Assembly (NCBI GenBank): GCA_030655675.1
Contig: JAUSPM010000216.1
Coordinates: 1 to 40,573 of the forward strand
Length of the DNA stretch: 40,573 nt
Direction: 5' to 3'
Source of the DNA: Methanosarcinaceae archaeon
Lineage (GTDB): Archaea > Halobacteriota > Methanosarcinia > Methanosarcinales > Methanosarcinaceae
Shown piece by piece: positions 8,673 through 16,941 of this stretch; position 1 is the first letter of the stretch; each line of letters begins with the position of its first letter. A program made the position numbers and the translations under genes. Below the pieces are notes generated by a model. That model made no database searches and was not told the DNA's origin. It saw only the letters and a program-made list of their open reading frames with translations.

Positions 8673-10610
8673 TTATTCCTCCGTGTATTTTCTAATATAT
8701 CCAAATGGGTTGTACTTTATTCCCCCGCCTTTATAGAATTTTGTAAAGAATTCGACATACTGCAACCTGAGTGAATGTAATCCGGGGGCAATGATACTCA
8801 GGACTGTGTTTAAAGCATGTCCGAATAAAAATATTAGTATTGCAAAAATTGTCATCGGACCAAATGATTCTGGCATAACCATATCAAATGCGATCTGATT
8901 GACAGTTGATGCAATATAAATTGAAGATAGGCCTACTGCTATGATACGTGTGTATGAAAGCGAATTGCTCAAAAGTGCCGGTAACTCAATAGGACCTTTG
9001 ATGCCTTCTCCCTTTAGAAGCATCACAAACCCTATCAAAAACACTCCAATTCCAGATATAGATGAGATATATCCCATATACCCAAGAGCAGCCAACAGTA
9101 AACCGATCTCTATTACAAACCAGCTTCCCTTTTCAAGCACTGCGGCCATAAATCCATGGTTTTTCCTTTCATTGATAAATCCCAATAGGAAACCGAAATT
9201 GATATGAATTAAACCGATCAAAGCCGTCACAACGATCATTGTCATAACTAAATGAGTCCTGTGAACTGGATATGTTATCATTTCAGCGGCAAATGGAGAT
9301 GGGAACAAATTGATCGTTTCAAATCCGGCAATTAAACCGGGTATGTAAACACCGTGTGTTTCCAAACCTGCAAGTGAGAATCCAAGAAATTCGCCATAAA
9401 TTACACCAAATATCAAAGTTGATATCTGACAGTAAATCAAGATGTTCATAAGAGGCTTTACAGCATCTGATTTAACCAATTTCTTGATTCCAAATGCAAG
9501 TGTCATCAAAATTAAAGCATACCCAATGTCACCAAGTATCATCCCATAAAAGAGTGGGAATGAGATAAATATTAATGATGTAGGATCAATTTCCGTATAT
9601 TTTGGACGTGAATAAAGATTCATTATCTCTTCAAATGGTTGTGTAATTTTTGGATTATTATATTCGATCGGAACAATATCGTTCTCTTCCTTGGTCACAT
9701 CCGTCCGTGAAATAAAAGCACGCCCATCAGTTGCATCTTCAATTGTATCTGCGAGCAGATCGTAATCCTCATTTGGCACCCACCCATCCACCATAAATGT
9801 ATGTTCAGATGTAGCAATGCGTAGAGGAACTTCAGCCTTCTGTGTTTCAATGGAAAGCAATTCATCGCTTGCCAGTATAAAATCGGAATATTTTATCTTA
9901 AGTGACTCAATCTCTGCATCAAGAGATTCAATGTTTTTTTGTAGATTTGCAACATCCAATTCCATTTTTCCCAAGAGGTCAACAGGTACACCACTCATTT
10001 CAGGCACCCTGAGTTCCTTGAATGCGAACTCTGACAAAATATCCGAAACTGCATCTGCATGCTCTTTCAAAACAAACAATACAATAATTCCGGATTTTGA
10101 ATCAGAGAACAGTTCGTATGATTTTGTGATGTTTGAAAGTTTAGATTCAATATCACCTTTCACGACACCTGCAAAAACAGCAATATTCTCATAACCACTA
10201 TATTGTTCAAGATCAATGGGAATTGTAGCAAAAGGAAGCAATTCATTGATATGAGTGACAAGTTCCTTCTGATTATTTTCAATTTCAATCTTTCGTCCAG
10301 TTCTCTTTGACACCTCATTGTCAAGTTCCACTAATTTAGTATCAAGTTCCTTAAACACTGAATCCATGTTCTGTTTTTTAATATTACCCTTTTTGACACC
10401 AAGGAAATTTGAAATCGATCGGATCTTAATCAGTTTATTTGATACATCCTCACCATTCTCAAACGGTTTGCCTATTTTTAGGCCCAGATCTTCATTATTA
10501 TAATCTTCTAAATGAAATGAATTGATACCGTGAAGTGCATCTACTGTCCTCTCAAATATATCTTTATGACCAACAATAGTTACACGGCTCATCTGTTTGA
10601 CATTAAGCAT
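8673..10610 (-). CDS. ahaI: A-type ATP synthase subunit I (membrane stator, a-like)
   Basis: 645 residues from ATG 10610. The soluble N-terminal half (about 330 residues, partly coiled coil) anchors the peripheral stalks. The C-terminal half has seven to eight membrane helices forming the ion half-channels. Visible landmarks are FPLFYGMILGDIGYALI at the first helix and LSNSLSYTRIIAVGLSS with the essential arginine. An in-frame TTG at 10625 is possible, but the ATG at 10610 has GAGGGG upstream and overlaps the ahaH stop by 8 bases, which favours it. Confidence 0.95.
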   Translation of the reverse strand: MLNVKQMSRVTIVGHKDIFERTVDALHGINSFHLEDYNNEDLGLKIGKPFENGEDVSNKLIKIRSISNFLGVKKGNIKKQNMDSVFKELDTKLVELDNEVSKRTGRKIEIENNQKELVTHINELLPFATIPIDLEQYSGYENIAVFAGVVKGDIESKLSNITKSYELFSDSKSGIIVLFVLKEHADAVSDILSEFAFKELRVPEMSGVPVDLLGKMELDVANLQKNIESLDAEIESLKIKYSDFILASDELLSIETQKAEVPLRIATSEHTFMVDGWVPNEDYDLLADTIEDATDGRAFISRTDVTKEENDIVPIEYNNPKITQPFEEIMNLYSRPKYTEIDPTSLIFISFPLFYGMILGDIGYALILMTLAFGIKKLVKSDAVKPLMNILIYCQISTLIFGVIYGEFLGFSLAGLETHGVYIPGLIAGFETINLFPSPFAAEMITYPVHRTHLVMTMIVVTALIGLIHINFGFLLGFINERKNHGFMAAVLEKGSWFVIEIGLLLAALGYMGYISSISGIGVFLIGFVMLLKGEGIKGPIELPALLSNSLSYTRIIAVGLSSIYIASTVNQIAFDMVMPESFGPMTIFAILIFLFGHALNTVLSIIAPGLHSLRLQYVEFFTKFYKGGGIKYNPFGYIRKYTEE

Positions 10611-10929
10611 GTATCGTCCCCTCAAATTCAGAAACCAAATAATCTACAGCCTTGTCCAAATTTGCTTGTGCTTTTTTAACAATAGCCTTAGCATCAGCTT
10701 CACTAGCACCGATGGTCTTTACTTTTTCTTCTTTGATGGTCGCTTCTGCAGACTTCAAAGATTTCTGAGCAGATTCGTGCGCATCAACCTCGGCCTGTTT
10801 AACGATCTCTCTTGCCTCAGCTCTGGCACTAGTAATGCGTTCGCCCTTATTTTTAGCAGCAGCATTCACAATATTCCTTGCGCTTTCCTCTGCTTTTTTG
10901 ATTTCAGATAAGATCTCATTTTTAGCCAT
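10603..10929 (-). CDS. ahaH: A-type ATP synthase subunit H (peripheral stalk), first gene of the operon
   Basis: 108 residues, almost entirely a charged heptad coiled coil (LSEIKKAEESARNIVNAA onward), as expected for the H partner of subunit E. The ATG has GAGG about 6 bases upstream. It is the first gene of a ten-gene unit; the AT-rich 150 bases upstream hold TATATAA-like stretches, but I cannot choose the promoter confidently. Confidence 0.9.
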   Translation of the reverse strand: MAKNEILSEIKKAEESARNIVNAAAKNKGERITSARAEAREIVKQAEVDAHESAQKSLKSAEATIKEEKVKTIGASEADAKAIVKKAQANLDKAVDYLVSEFEGTIHA

Positions 10930-11083
10930 GAAAATCCTCGTTATATAATATCAATTAATGTAATCTAACAATTTAATTCACTCCTATTGCGAAGTAAGAT
11001 ATAAGTTCTTCGGTTTTGGCGATGCTGCATGCGATATTGTTAATGATTTGTCATTTTGAAAAGAGGCTTTTTGACAACTCATT

Positions 11084-11185
11084 TCAGCCATAGATGAAAA
11101 ATTTCCCATTAAAAATATCCATGATCATTGCACCAAAAAATGCCATCAGCCAACCCACACACAAAGCGTCAGCCCTATCGATCAA
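11084..11185 (-). CDS. Possible 33-residue membrane peptide
   Basis: A TTG at 11185, inside the last codons of the radical SAM gene in another frame, opens a 33-codon frame ending at TGA 11084. The product would be MIDRADALCVGWLMAFFGAM and on to a KFFIYG end, with one clear hydrophobic segment. There is no known family and no strong ribosome site. It could be a chance frame; the overlap with the upstream stop and the membrane-like composition are the only support. Confidence 0.25.
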   Translation of the reverse strand: MIDRADALCVGWLMAFFGAMIMDIFNGKFFIYG

Positions 11186-12365
11186 CCATATCAAGTCTGA
11201 ACGGCAACTGAGCATCATCCGGTATCGTATGAATATACTTTTTCCTGAACTCAGGATTCCGCATCATACAATAATCGGCTGATGACTTGTATGCATTGTT
11301 CTTCCCCATACGTTTCCAAATATCCGACAAATTGTCTTCCCGAACATTTCCAAACGACAATGGAGTGTATGCACACGGTAAAACATCACCCGCCGATGTG
11401 ACATGGATCCAGCGTCTCCCTGCAAAACAGCCGAATTGATCTGGTCCCATGAAATAAGGGAATGCAGTGACCCTTGGACCTTCTGGATTTGTATTCTTCT
11501 CCTTTTGGAACTTTTCAAGACGTGAAACATCCGCAGGACCGATGACCTCGTCTTCGTGATCAAGCCAGCGCCCAACCGCAATGATCTCATATATCGACAT
11601 CTCCTGCATATCCATCTCAACCGCAAGATTATAAAAATCTTCAAGATCATTGATATTATCAGGCGACACCACCACGAACATATCAGTCAATAACCCTGCA
11701 GCACGTGCATTCTTGATGCCATTTATCGCGTCATGATACGCACCATCGCGCCCTCGCACGCGATCATGCTCTTTTTCAAAAGGACTGTCAATGCTCACAC
11801 GAATTGCATACAATCCTGCAGCCTTCAAATCCTGTGCTCTCTGCGCAGTCAAGCCAAAACCGGATGTGAAACATGTCGCGATCGCCCGCGTCTTATCCAC
11901 ATGCGCAACCATGTCCACAAGGTCTTTTCGAAGCATGGTCTCACCGCCGTCAAATGAGATAAGATATGAACCAAGGTCAATCGCCTGATCCACCGTACGA
12001 TTGATCTCATCAAGAGTAAGTTCAGGGTCTGCAATGATATCTGCTGCACCACAATGAATACACTTGTTAGGACAATGCATTGTGATTCCGATAGACAATT
12101 GATCAGGAATACGTTTTCTTAGAATAGAACCAATTTCTGCAGTGATCACCCTATCAAAAACCTTTCCTGGAATTGGCGGGACCCATGTTGAAAATATAAT
12201 CTCATCATCATCCACATAAATTGGTTTTTCTTCCTGAAATATTTTATTGATACGTTTTATTATCGGTTTTGCAACCGGTGCGACAACACCCTCTGCATCA
12301 AGCACAACCTTGCCATTCACTGCACTGGCATTCACTTTGATCACTGACTTATCATATACACGCAT
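11175..12365 (-). CDS. Radical SAM/SPASM-type enzyme of unknown substrate
   Basis: 396 residues. A roughly 95-residue N-terminal region precedes the radical SAM barrel, whose cluster motif CPNKCIHC lies near residues 99-106 and whose SAM-binding GGE is in FDGGETMLRKD. The C-terminal part has GCFAGRRWIHVTSAGDVLPC, a reduced SPASM-like segment with few further cysteines (one near MKN..YCMMRNPE). It is not AhbC or AhbD by its N-terminus and motifs. GGTGA lies 5 bases before the ATG. It follows a polyprenyl diphosphate synthase on the same strand at 87 bases. A role in prenylated-cofactor or lipid modification is conceivable from context, but the substrate is unknown. Confidence 0.85.
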   Translation of the reverse strand: MRVYDKSVIKVNASAVNGKVVLDAEGVVAPVAKPIIKRINKIFQEEKPIYVDDDEIIFSTWVPPIPGKVFDRVITAEIGSILRKRIPDQLSIGITMHCPNKCIHCGAADIIADPELTLDEINRTVDQAIDLGSYLISFDGGETMLRKDLVDMVAHVDKTRAIATCFTSGFGLTAQRAQDLKAAGLYAIRVSIDSPFEKEHDRVRGRDGAYHDAINGIKNARAAGLLTDMFVVVSPDNINDLEDFYNLAVEMDMQEMSIYEIIAVGRWLDHEDEVIGPADVSRLEKFQKEKNTNPEGPRVTAFPYFMGPDQFGCFAGRRWIHVTSAGDVLPCAYTPLSFGNVREDNLSDIWKRMGKNNAYKSSADYCMMRNPEFRKKYIHTIPDDAQLPFRLDMVDR

Positions 12366-12452
12366 GGATTCACCTGTAATTTTTAAATTTGGAATTTAAA
12401 ATTTGAAATCTTAAACTAAAACTCATCTAGGAAATTAACATAAAAATGGTTT

Positions 12453-13307
12453 TTACGGAAGCATGTCAATTGTTATGTGGTTTGTGATCTGCACCAACTT
12501 CTCTGTTGAACCACATGGATCAAAAGTTCCGAGTATATCGTTTGCATACCGCACCTGTTTTTCAACTTCCTCGATCGATCTTTTCACTGCATCCTCATGT
12601 GACATATGTTTAAGGTATATTTGCGGCAATGTAATGGATTCATGTGTGGACTTCTTGTCATCTTGTACATGCAGGTATTCAAGCAGGTCATCCACGATCT
12701 GGTATGCTGTGCCCACATGTTCACCATACAATCGGCACTTGCCCGCAACTTCATCATCCGCGCCACCAATATATGCACCAATAGATGCACTCGCTGCAAA
12801 CAGGGATGCTGTCTTTTTGCGGATGCACTCGTAATAGTTGCCCTCATCAAACGTTCCCTCAACACTTTTCACATCAAATGTCTCACCTTCTGCCATGCAC
12901 ATGCCTGCACGCCCGAAATCACGTACAGCATTTGTGCCAAAAGGAGATATGAGTTCGATTGACTTTGAAATCAAAAAATCCCCGCACAGCATTGCTGCAG
13001 CATGACCGAATTTTTCATGCGCTGAAGGAATGCCTCTTCGGATAAGCCCACCATCCAGAAGGTCGTCATGTATCAATGATGCAGAATGTATCAACTCAAT
13101 AGCCAAACCCGCATCAACACTATTTTTTAAATCTCCGCCACAAATTTCGGACGACAGCAGCAGCATGATCGGACGTATCTTTTTCCCACCTGAATTGCAA
13201 ACATGACTAATCATTTTTGTCATCTGAGACGATTGGTCCATAGACTCTATCATATCGGACATCGCAGACGTAATTAGTTTATGTTCACCCCATTGCTCAA
13301 TGTTCAT
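12453..13307 (-). CDS. Polyprenyl diphosphate synthase, probably long chain
   Basis: 284 residues from ATG 13307 (an in-frame TTG at 13319 is an alternative). The trans-prenyltransferase chain elongation motifs are present: DDLLD after IELIHSASLIH (about residues 81-85) and a second Asp-rich motif DDLLE in QIVDDLLEY, where the usual last Asp is Glu. Residues at positions -4 and -5 before the first motif are Ser and Ala. Archaeal geranylgeranyl synthases normally carry a bulky aromatic at -5, so a longer product (C25 or more) is likely, as for the methanophenazine side chain. This is inference from family rules. It lies between ccmE and a radical SAM gene. Confidence 0.88.
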   Translation of the reverse strand: MNIEQWGEHKLITSAMSDMIESMDQSSQMTKMISHVCNSGGKKIRPIMLLLSSEICGGDLKNSVDAGLAIELIHSASLIHDDLLDGGLIRRGIPSAHEKFGHAAAMLCGDFLISKSIELISPFGTNAVRDFGRAGMCMAEGETFDVKSVEGTFDEGNYYECIRKKTASLFAASASIGAYIGGADDEVAGKCRLYGEHVGTAYQIVDDLLEYLHVQDDKKSTHESITLPQIYLKHMSHEDAVKRSIEEVEKQVRYANDILGTFDPCGSTEKLVQITNHITIDMLP

Positions 13308-13355
13308 CCAATGCCCCAATTATCTAATTGTATAATTAATATTCGATATTGTTTG

Positions 13356-13736
13356 TTATTCGGTATATTTTGAAGAACATCCCACAACAATCTGTGTAGC
13401 CTCAATCTTATCAACAGCCACCATTGTACCACTCATGCTAATCTCTTTTCCTTCATCGAGTGTCGCTGGCAAGTCCCCCGTATATTCCACATATATCTCA
13501 ATAGTTGAATCCTCTTTGTCAACCAAGACAAATGAAATGAGATCCGGAGTTACAATAAGTGTGCCGTTCTTGATAACACCCGTTGTGCTTATCTTTTCCC
13601 CCGTATAGTTGTGAGGGTTTGAAGTTAATTCTGAAACCATAATGGACTGTTGGGAAAACTCAACACCCCAAAGTCCAATAATTGCAACAGCAACAATAAC
13701 TCCAATTGCAACAAAAGTCTTTTGTTTTTTATCCAT
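13356..13736 (-). CDS. ccmE: Cytochrome c maturation heme chaperone CcmE, Cys variant
   Basis: 126 residues. An N-terminal membrane anchor (about residues 7-25, VAIGVIVAVAIIGLWGV) is followed by an OB-fold domain outside the cell membrane with the pattern NYTGEKISTTGVIKNGTLIV. CcmE carries heme to apocytochromes. Classical CcmE binds heme through His in HxxxY; here the C-terminal end is GCSSKYTE, giving CxxxY (Cys120, Tyr124), the variant known from archaea and sulfate reducers. A small CcmD-like gene lies 39 bases upstream. Together they imply c-type cytochromes in this organism. Confidence 0.85.
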   Translation of the reverse strand: MDKKQKTFVAIGVIVAVAIIGLWGVEFSQQSIMVSELTSNPHNYTGEKISTTGVIKNGTLIVTPDLISFVLVDKEDSTIEIYVEYTGDLPATLDEGKEISMSGTMVAVDKIEATQIVVGCSSKYTE

Positions 13737-13775
13737 TTTTAAACACCGGTTAGATGTGGTTAAAATCGTTTTAAT

Positions 13776-13898
13776 CTACTGTAACTTATCTAATCTCGCA
13801 AGTTCCTTGTTCGATTGTAAACGGGTTCGGATCATGTATAATATGTATGAGATTATTGCAATCCATGTAATTGCAAATGCAGTATATAATGGTTCCAT
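13776..13898 (-). CDS. ccmD: CcmD-like small membrane protein
   Basis: 40 residues from ATG 13898 to TAG 13776, with GGTGA 5 bases upstream. The sequence MEPLYTAFAITWIAIISYIL is followed by a basic YMIRTRLQSNKELARL end: one membrane helix and a cytoplasmic charged tail. This is the CcmD plan (small membrane protein that releases holo-CcmE from the CcmABC complex), and it directly precedes ccmE. CcmD sequences are poorly conserved, so the call rests on size, topology and position. Confidence 0.65.
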   Translation of the reverse strand: MEPLYTAFAITWIAIISYILYMIRTRLQSNKELARLDKLQ

Positions 13899-14068
13899 AA
13901 ATTCACCTTTTATTTACGCTTTATGTGTAATAATTCTGCAATAATAATTATTGCATTGAGTATATTTAAATGTAAAGTACAGTCGTTTTTTGACAATATC
14001 ACATATATTAATAAGGATGGGTGTAATATTATCACATCATATTTAAGCGAATTGAACTATATTTTATT

Positions 14069-14130
14069 CGAGAAAATCCTCGCTGTGCTCGGATTAACTC
14101 GCACTATATATCTATAAAATATATACTAAA
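14069..14130 (+). repeat. Hairpin-plus-AT-tail repeat, copy A
   Basis: A 33-nt hairpin (14069-14101): outer stem CGAG/CTCG, AA/AA internal loop, inner stem AATCC/GGATT, 11-nt loop. It is followed by ACTATATA and a tail ending TATATACTA. It lies just before ahbD in the same direction. A degenerate half copy (GAATTGAACTATATTTTATT) precedes it at 14050-14068. Confidence 0.75.
14112..14124 (+). promoter_or_regulatory. TATA box candidate for ahbD inside repeat tail
   Basis: CTATAAAATATAT lies about 17-29 bases before the ahbD ATG at 14141, suitable for leaderless or very short-leader transcription. It is part of the repeat tail, so the repeat may supply the promoter of the heme cluster. Confidence 0.35.
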
Positions 14131-14140
14131 ACAAATTCAA

Positions 14141-15202
14141 ATGATTACTATGGCAAAACCACCAAGACTTATCGCATGGGAATTGACAGCAGGTTGCAAC
14201 CTCTCTTGTGTACACTGCAGAGGCGCATCAACCTTTCAGATTCCAAAGGGAGAGCTCACAACAGATGAGGCAAAGCATTTCATAGATGAAATTGTGGAGA
14301 TGGGAAATCCAATACTTATCATGAGTGGAGGAGAACCTCTTGTCCGAAAAGATGTATTCGAGATTGCACAGTACGGAACTGACAAAGGGCTTCGTGTCGT
14401 CATGGCAACTAACGGCACTCTTGTCACACCCGAGATCGCAAAGAAGATGAAAGAGGTCGGGATCCAGAGGGTCAGTGTCAGTATTGACGGCTCAAACGCC
14501 AAATCTCATGATGATTTCCGTGGCGAACCTGGTGCATTTGATGGGGCGCTAAGGGGAATTGATTATATCAAGAAAGCGGGCATCGGTTTCCAGATAAACA
14601 CCACTATTACAAAGCGCAATATTGACGAGATACCAAAGATCCTTGAATTTGCAACCGAACTGGGGGCAGAAGCACTCCATATTTTCCTTCTGGTACCAAC
14701 CGGCAGGGGCAAAGAGATCGAAGCGGATGAGATAGCACCTGTCGAATACGAGCGCGTATTGAATTGGTTCTATGAACAGCAAAAAACAGCAAAGATTCAG
14801 TTGAAAGCCACATGTGCGCCGCATTATTTCAGGATAATGCGCCAGCGTGCAAAGAAGGAAGGTATCGAAATATCCGTTAAGACACATGGATATGAAGCCA
14901 TGACCAAAGGATGTCTTGGAGGCACAGGATTTTGTTTTGTTTCCAGCATTGGTGAAGTGTACCCATGCGGATACCTGCCGGCACTTGCAGGCAGTATAAA
15001 AGAGCAGAGTTTCAAAGATATATGGGACAATGCAAAGGTGTTCAATGATATCCGTGACACAAGCAAACTCAAAGGTAAATGCGGGGAATGTGGATACAAG
15101 GAAGTGTGCAGCGGCTGCCGTGCACGCGCGTATGCAGCGACCGGAGATTACATGGCAGAAGAACCATATTGCATATATACACCACCAAAGGTAAAGGAAT
15201 AA
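14141..15202 (+). CDS. ahbD: AhbD, radical SAM heme synthase (Fe-coproporphyrin III decarboxylase)
   Basis: 353 residues. AhbD performs the last step of the siroheme-dependent heme route, oxidative decarboxylation of two propionates of Fe-coproporphyrin III to vinyl groups. The radical SAM motif is CNLSCVHC (about residues 19-26), followed by MSGGEPL. The C-terminal SPASM region has YPCGYLPALAGSI and CGECGYKEVCSGCRARAYAATGD, a set close to known AhbD proteins. A second ATG at 14150 is possible. The next gene, ahbA, starts 2 bases after its stop. Confidence 0.92.
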   Translation: MITMAKPPRLIAWELTAGCNLSCVHCRGASTFQIPKGELTTDEAKHFIDEIVEMGNPILIMSGGEPLVRKDVFEIAQYGTDKGLRVVMATNGTLVTPEIAKKMKEVGIQRVSVSIDGSNAKSHDDFRGEPGAFDGALRGIDYIKKAGIGFQINTTITKRNIDEIPKILEFATELGAEALHIFLLVPTGRGKEIEADEIAPVEYERVLNWFYEQQKTAKIQLKATCAPHYFRIMRQRAKKEGIEISVKTHGYEAMTKGCLGGTGFCFVSSIGEVYPCGYLPALAGSIKEQSFKDIWDNAKVFNDIRDTSKLKGKCGECGYKEVCSGCRARAYAATGDYMAEEPYCIYTPPKVKE

Positions 15203-15204
15203 AA

Positions 15205-15660
15205 ATGGTACAACTTGATCAAATTGACAAGGATATCCTGAATAGCATTCAGTTGGATTTCCCTGTTGAAACACATCCATTCGAAAAACTGGGCGAGCAG
15301 TTTGGCATTCCGGAAGATGAAATAATAGAACGCCTTGAGCGACTGAGCAATGCAGGCGCTATCCGGCGCATCGGTCCGATAATCAATACAAAGAAAACCG
15401 GCGGAATTAGTACACTTGTTGCAGCCAAAGTACCGGAGAATAGGATCGATGAAGTGGCAGAAATCATAAACCGATATACTGAAGTGTCACATAATTATCT
15501 GCGCCCTGCAGAGTACAATATATGGTTCACCATGTCCGCCCCAAGTGAAGCGAGACTTATACAGATACTTGATGAAATAAAGGCTAAAACCGGATGCGAT
15601 CTTATCAACCTGCCTACCAAAAGGCTGTTCAAGATCGGAGTCAAATTCAATATAAGATAA
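15205..15660 (+). CDS. ahbA: Siroheme decarboxylase subunit AhbA
   Basis: 151 residues from ATG 15205. An N-terminal AsnC-like winged helix (ILNSIQLDFPVETHPFEKLG) is joined to a ferredoxin-like domain. The motif VSHNYLRPAEYNIWF and the end LPTKRLFKIGVKF identify the alpha-type subunit. With AhbB it decarboxylates siroheme to 12,18-didecarboxysiroheme. A longer upstream frame exists but runs inside ahbD; the ATG two bases after the ahbD stop is chosen. Confidence 0.92.
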   Translation: MVQLDQIDKDILNSIQLDFPVETHPFEKLGEQFGIPEDEIIERLERLSNAGAIRRIGPIINTKKTGGISTLVAAKVPENRIDEVAEIINRYTEVSHNYLRPAEYNIWFTMSAPSEARLIQILDEIKAKTGCDLINLPTKRLFKIGVKFNIR

Positions 15661-15670
15661 GGTGAGAAAA

Positions 15671-16129
15671 ATGGACGAAATAGACACCAAACTTATCAAA
15701 CTTACACAGGATGGCATAACACTCACCCATGCACCCTTTGCGAACATTGCCAAAGAACTTGGCATAAGTGAAGAAGAGATCGTTACCAGATTTGAAAATC
15801 TGCAACAAAGTGGAGTTATCCGAAGATTTGGCGCATCAATTGGCCATCGGGCAATCGGCATCACAGCCAATGCAATGTGCACATGGAACGTACCTGAAGA
15901 TAAAGTCGAAGAGGTCGGAGCAATAATGGCAGGTTTTTCCGAAGTAACACACTGCTACGAACGACCGCGTTACCCTGACTGGCCATACAACCTGTTCACA
16001 ATGGTACATTCATACACAAGAGAGGATTGTGAAAAAGTGGCTCGTGAGATATCAAAAGCCACAGGCATTTCGGATTACAGCCTGCTGTTCAGCGAGCGGG
16101 AATTCAAGAAAACGGGTGCTCGATTGTAA
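15671..16129 (+). CDS. ahbB: Siroheme decarboxylase subunit AhbB
   Basis: 152 residues from ATG 15671, with GGTGAG 5 bases upstream (an in-frame GTG at 15662 is less likely). Same two-domain plan as AhbA. The motif VTHCYERPRYPDWPYNLFTMVHS is the beta-subunit signature, with the His implicated in substrate handling. It sits 10 bases after ahbA, as expected for an obligate partner. Confidence 0.92.
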   Translation: MDEIDTKLIKLTQDGITLTHAPFANIAKELGISEEEIVTRFENLQQSGVIRRFGASIGHRAIGITANAMCTWNVPEDKVEEVGAIMAGFSEVTHCYERPRYPDWPYNLFTMVHSYTREDCEKVAREISKATGISDYSLLFSEREFKKTGARL

Positions 16130-16207
16130 TTATAGTTAATAATTAGAGTTACAATTACAATTACAGTCATAGTTATATTTTGATTTCTAATCACAGGATG
16201 CGCCATA

Positions 16208-16864
16208 ATGACCAATGAACGAAACTTACTCCCTTTGATGATCGATCTTAGTGGAAGGCAGGTCGTAATCATTGGTGGCGGTTCAGTAGGAGAGCGCAAG
16301 GCGATCCTTTTTTCAAAATATGCAGACACTACTGTTGTAAGTGCAGGATTTACCACAAAACTTGAAGAAATGAAGGATGCAGGTAAATTGAATTTAGTAC
16401 AGGCAGACCTTGGTTCACTGCCAGATTACAAGATCGCTGAACTGATATCGGATGCCTTTTTAGTGATCCCTGCGACAAACAATATACAACTGAACAATAG
16501 AATTGTTGAAATCGCACGAAAAAGCGATATTTTAATAAATAAGGTTGATTCTGTAGGTGACGTTGTGGTGCCTTCCGTAATTACAAGAGGAAAACTGACT
16601 ATCGGGATCTCAACACTTGGGTCAAGTCCTGCCCTTTCGAAATATACTCGAAAGAAGATAGAGCAGGTGATCACTCCGCAATATGCCGATATGATACGAC
16701 TTCAAGATGAGATTCGAACGTACCTGAAACAGTACGTTCCAGATCAGGAAGATCGAAAAGATATCCTGTGGAAAATACTTGACAATGAGGATGTATGGAA
16801 CGCACTTTCGGAATCTTATGAAAAAGCGTATAATATAGCACACAATATAGTTAAAACAAATTGA
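16208..16864 (+). CDS. Precorrin-2 dehydrogenase / sirohydrochlorin ferrochelatase (CysG N-terminal type)
   Basis: 218 residues, like Met8p or the N-terminal half of CysG, without the methyltransferase domain. The NAD-binding loop is VVIIGGGSVGERKA. NKVDSVGDVVVPSVITRGKLTIGISTLGSSP is the family core. It makes sirohydrochlorin from precorrin-2 and may insert iron to give siroheme, the substrate of AhbA/B. A 78-base low-complexity gap (runs of ACAATT/AGTTA type) separates it from ahbB. Confidence 0.92.
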   Translation: MTNERNLLPLMIDLSGRQVVIIGGGSVGERKAILFSKYADTTVVSAGFTTKLEEMKDAGKLNLVQADLGSLPDYKIAELISDAFLVIPATNNIQLNNRIVEIARKSDILINKVDSVGDVVVPSVITRGKLTIGISTLGSSPALSKYTRKKIEQVITPQYADMIRLQDEIRTYLKQYVPDQEDRKDILWKILDNEDVWNALSESYEKAYNIAHNIVKTN

Positions 16865-16941
16865 ATTGAACCGATTATTATTCATATACAAATTTAATAC
16901 AATAAATTATCATTATATCAATTTCTATACGGAGAATATAA

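Noticed and set aside
8435..8704. Longer ahaK with 12 extra N-terminal residues
   Set aside because: The extra part overlaps ahaI and lacks a ribosome site, while ATG 8668 has GGAGG at 8 bases.
11175..12365. AhbC (didecarboxysiroheme deacetylase) as identity of this radical SAM protein
   Set aside because: Length is similar and the heme cluster is near, but the N-terminus and the region around the CxxxCxxC motif do not follow the AhbC pattern (RxCNLxCVHCY).
14549..15280. Minus-strand 243-codon frame
   Set aside because: Antisense of ahbD, a well supported radical SAM gene.
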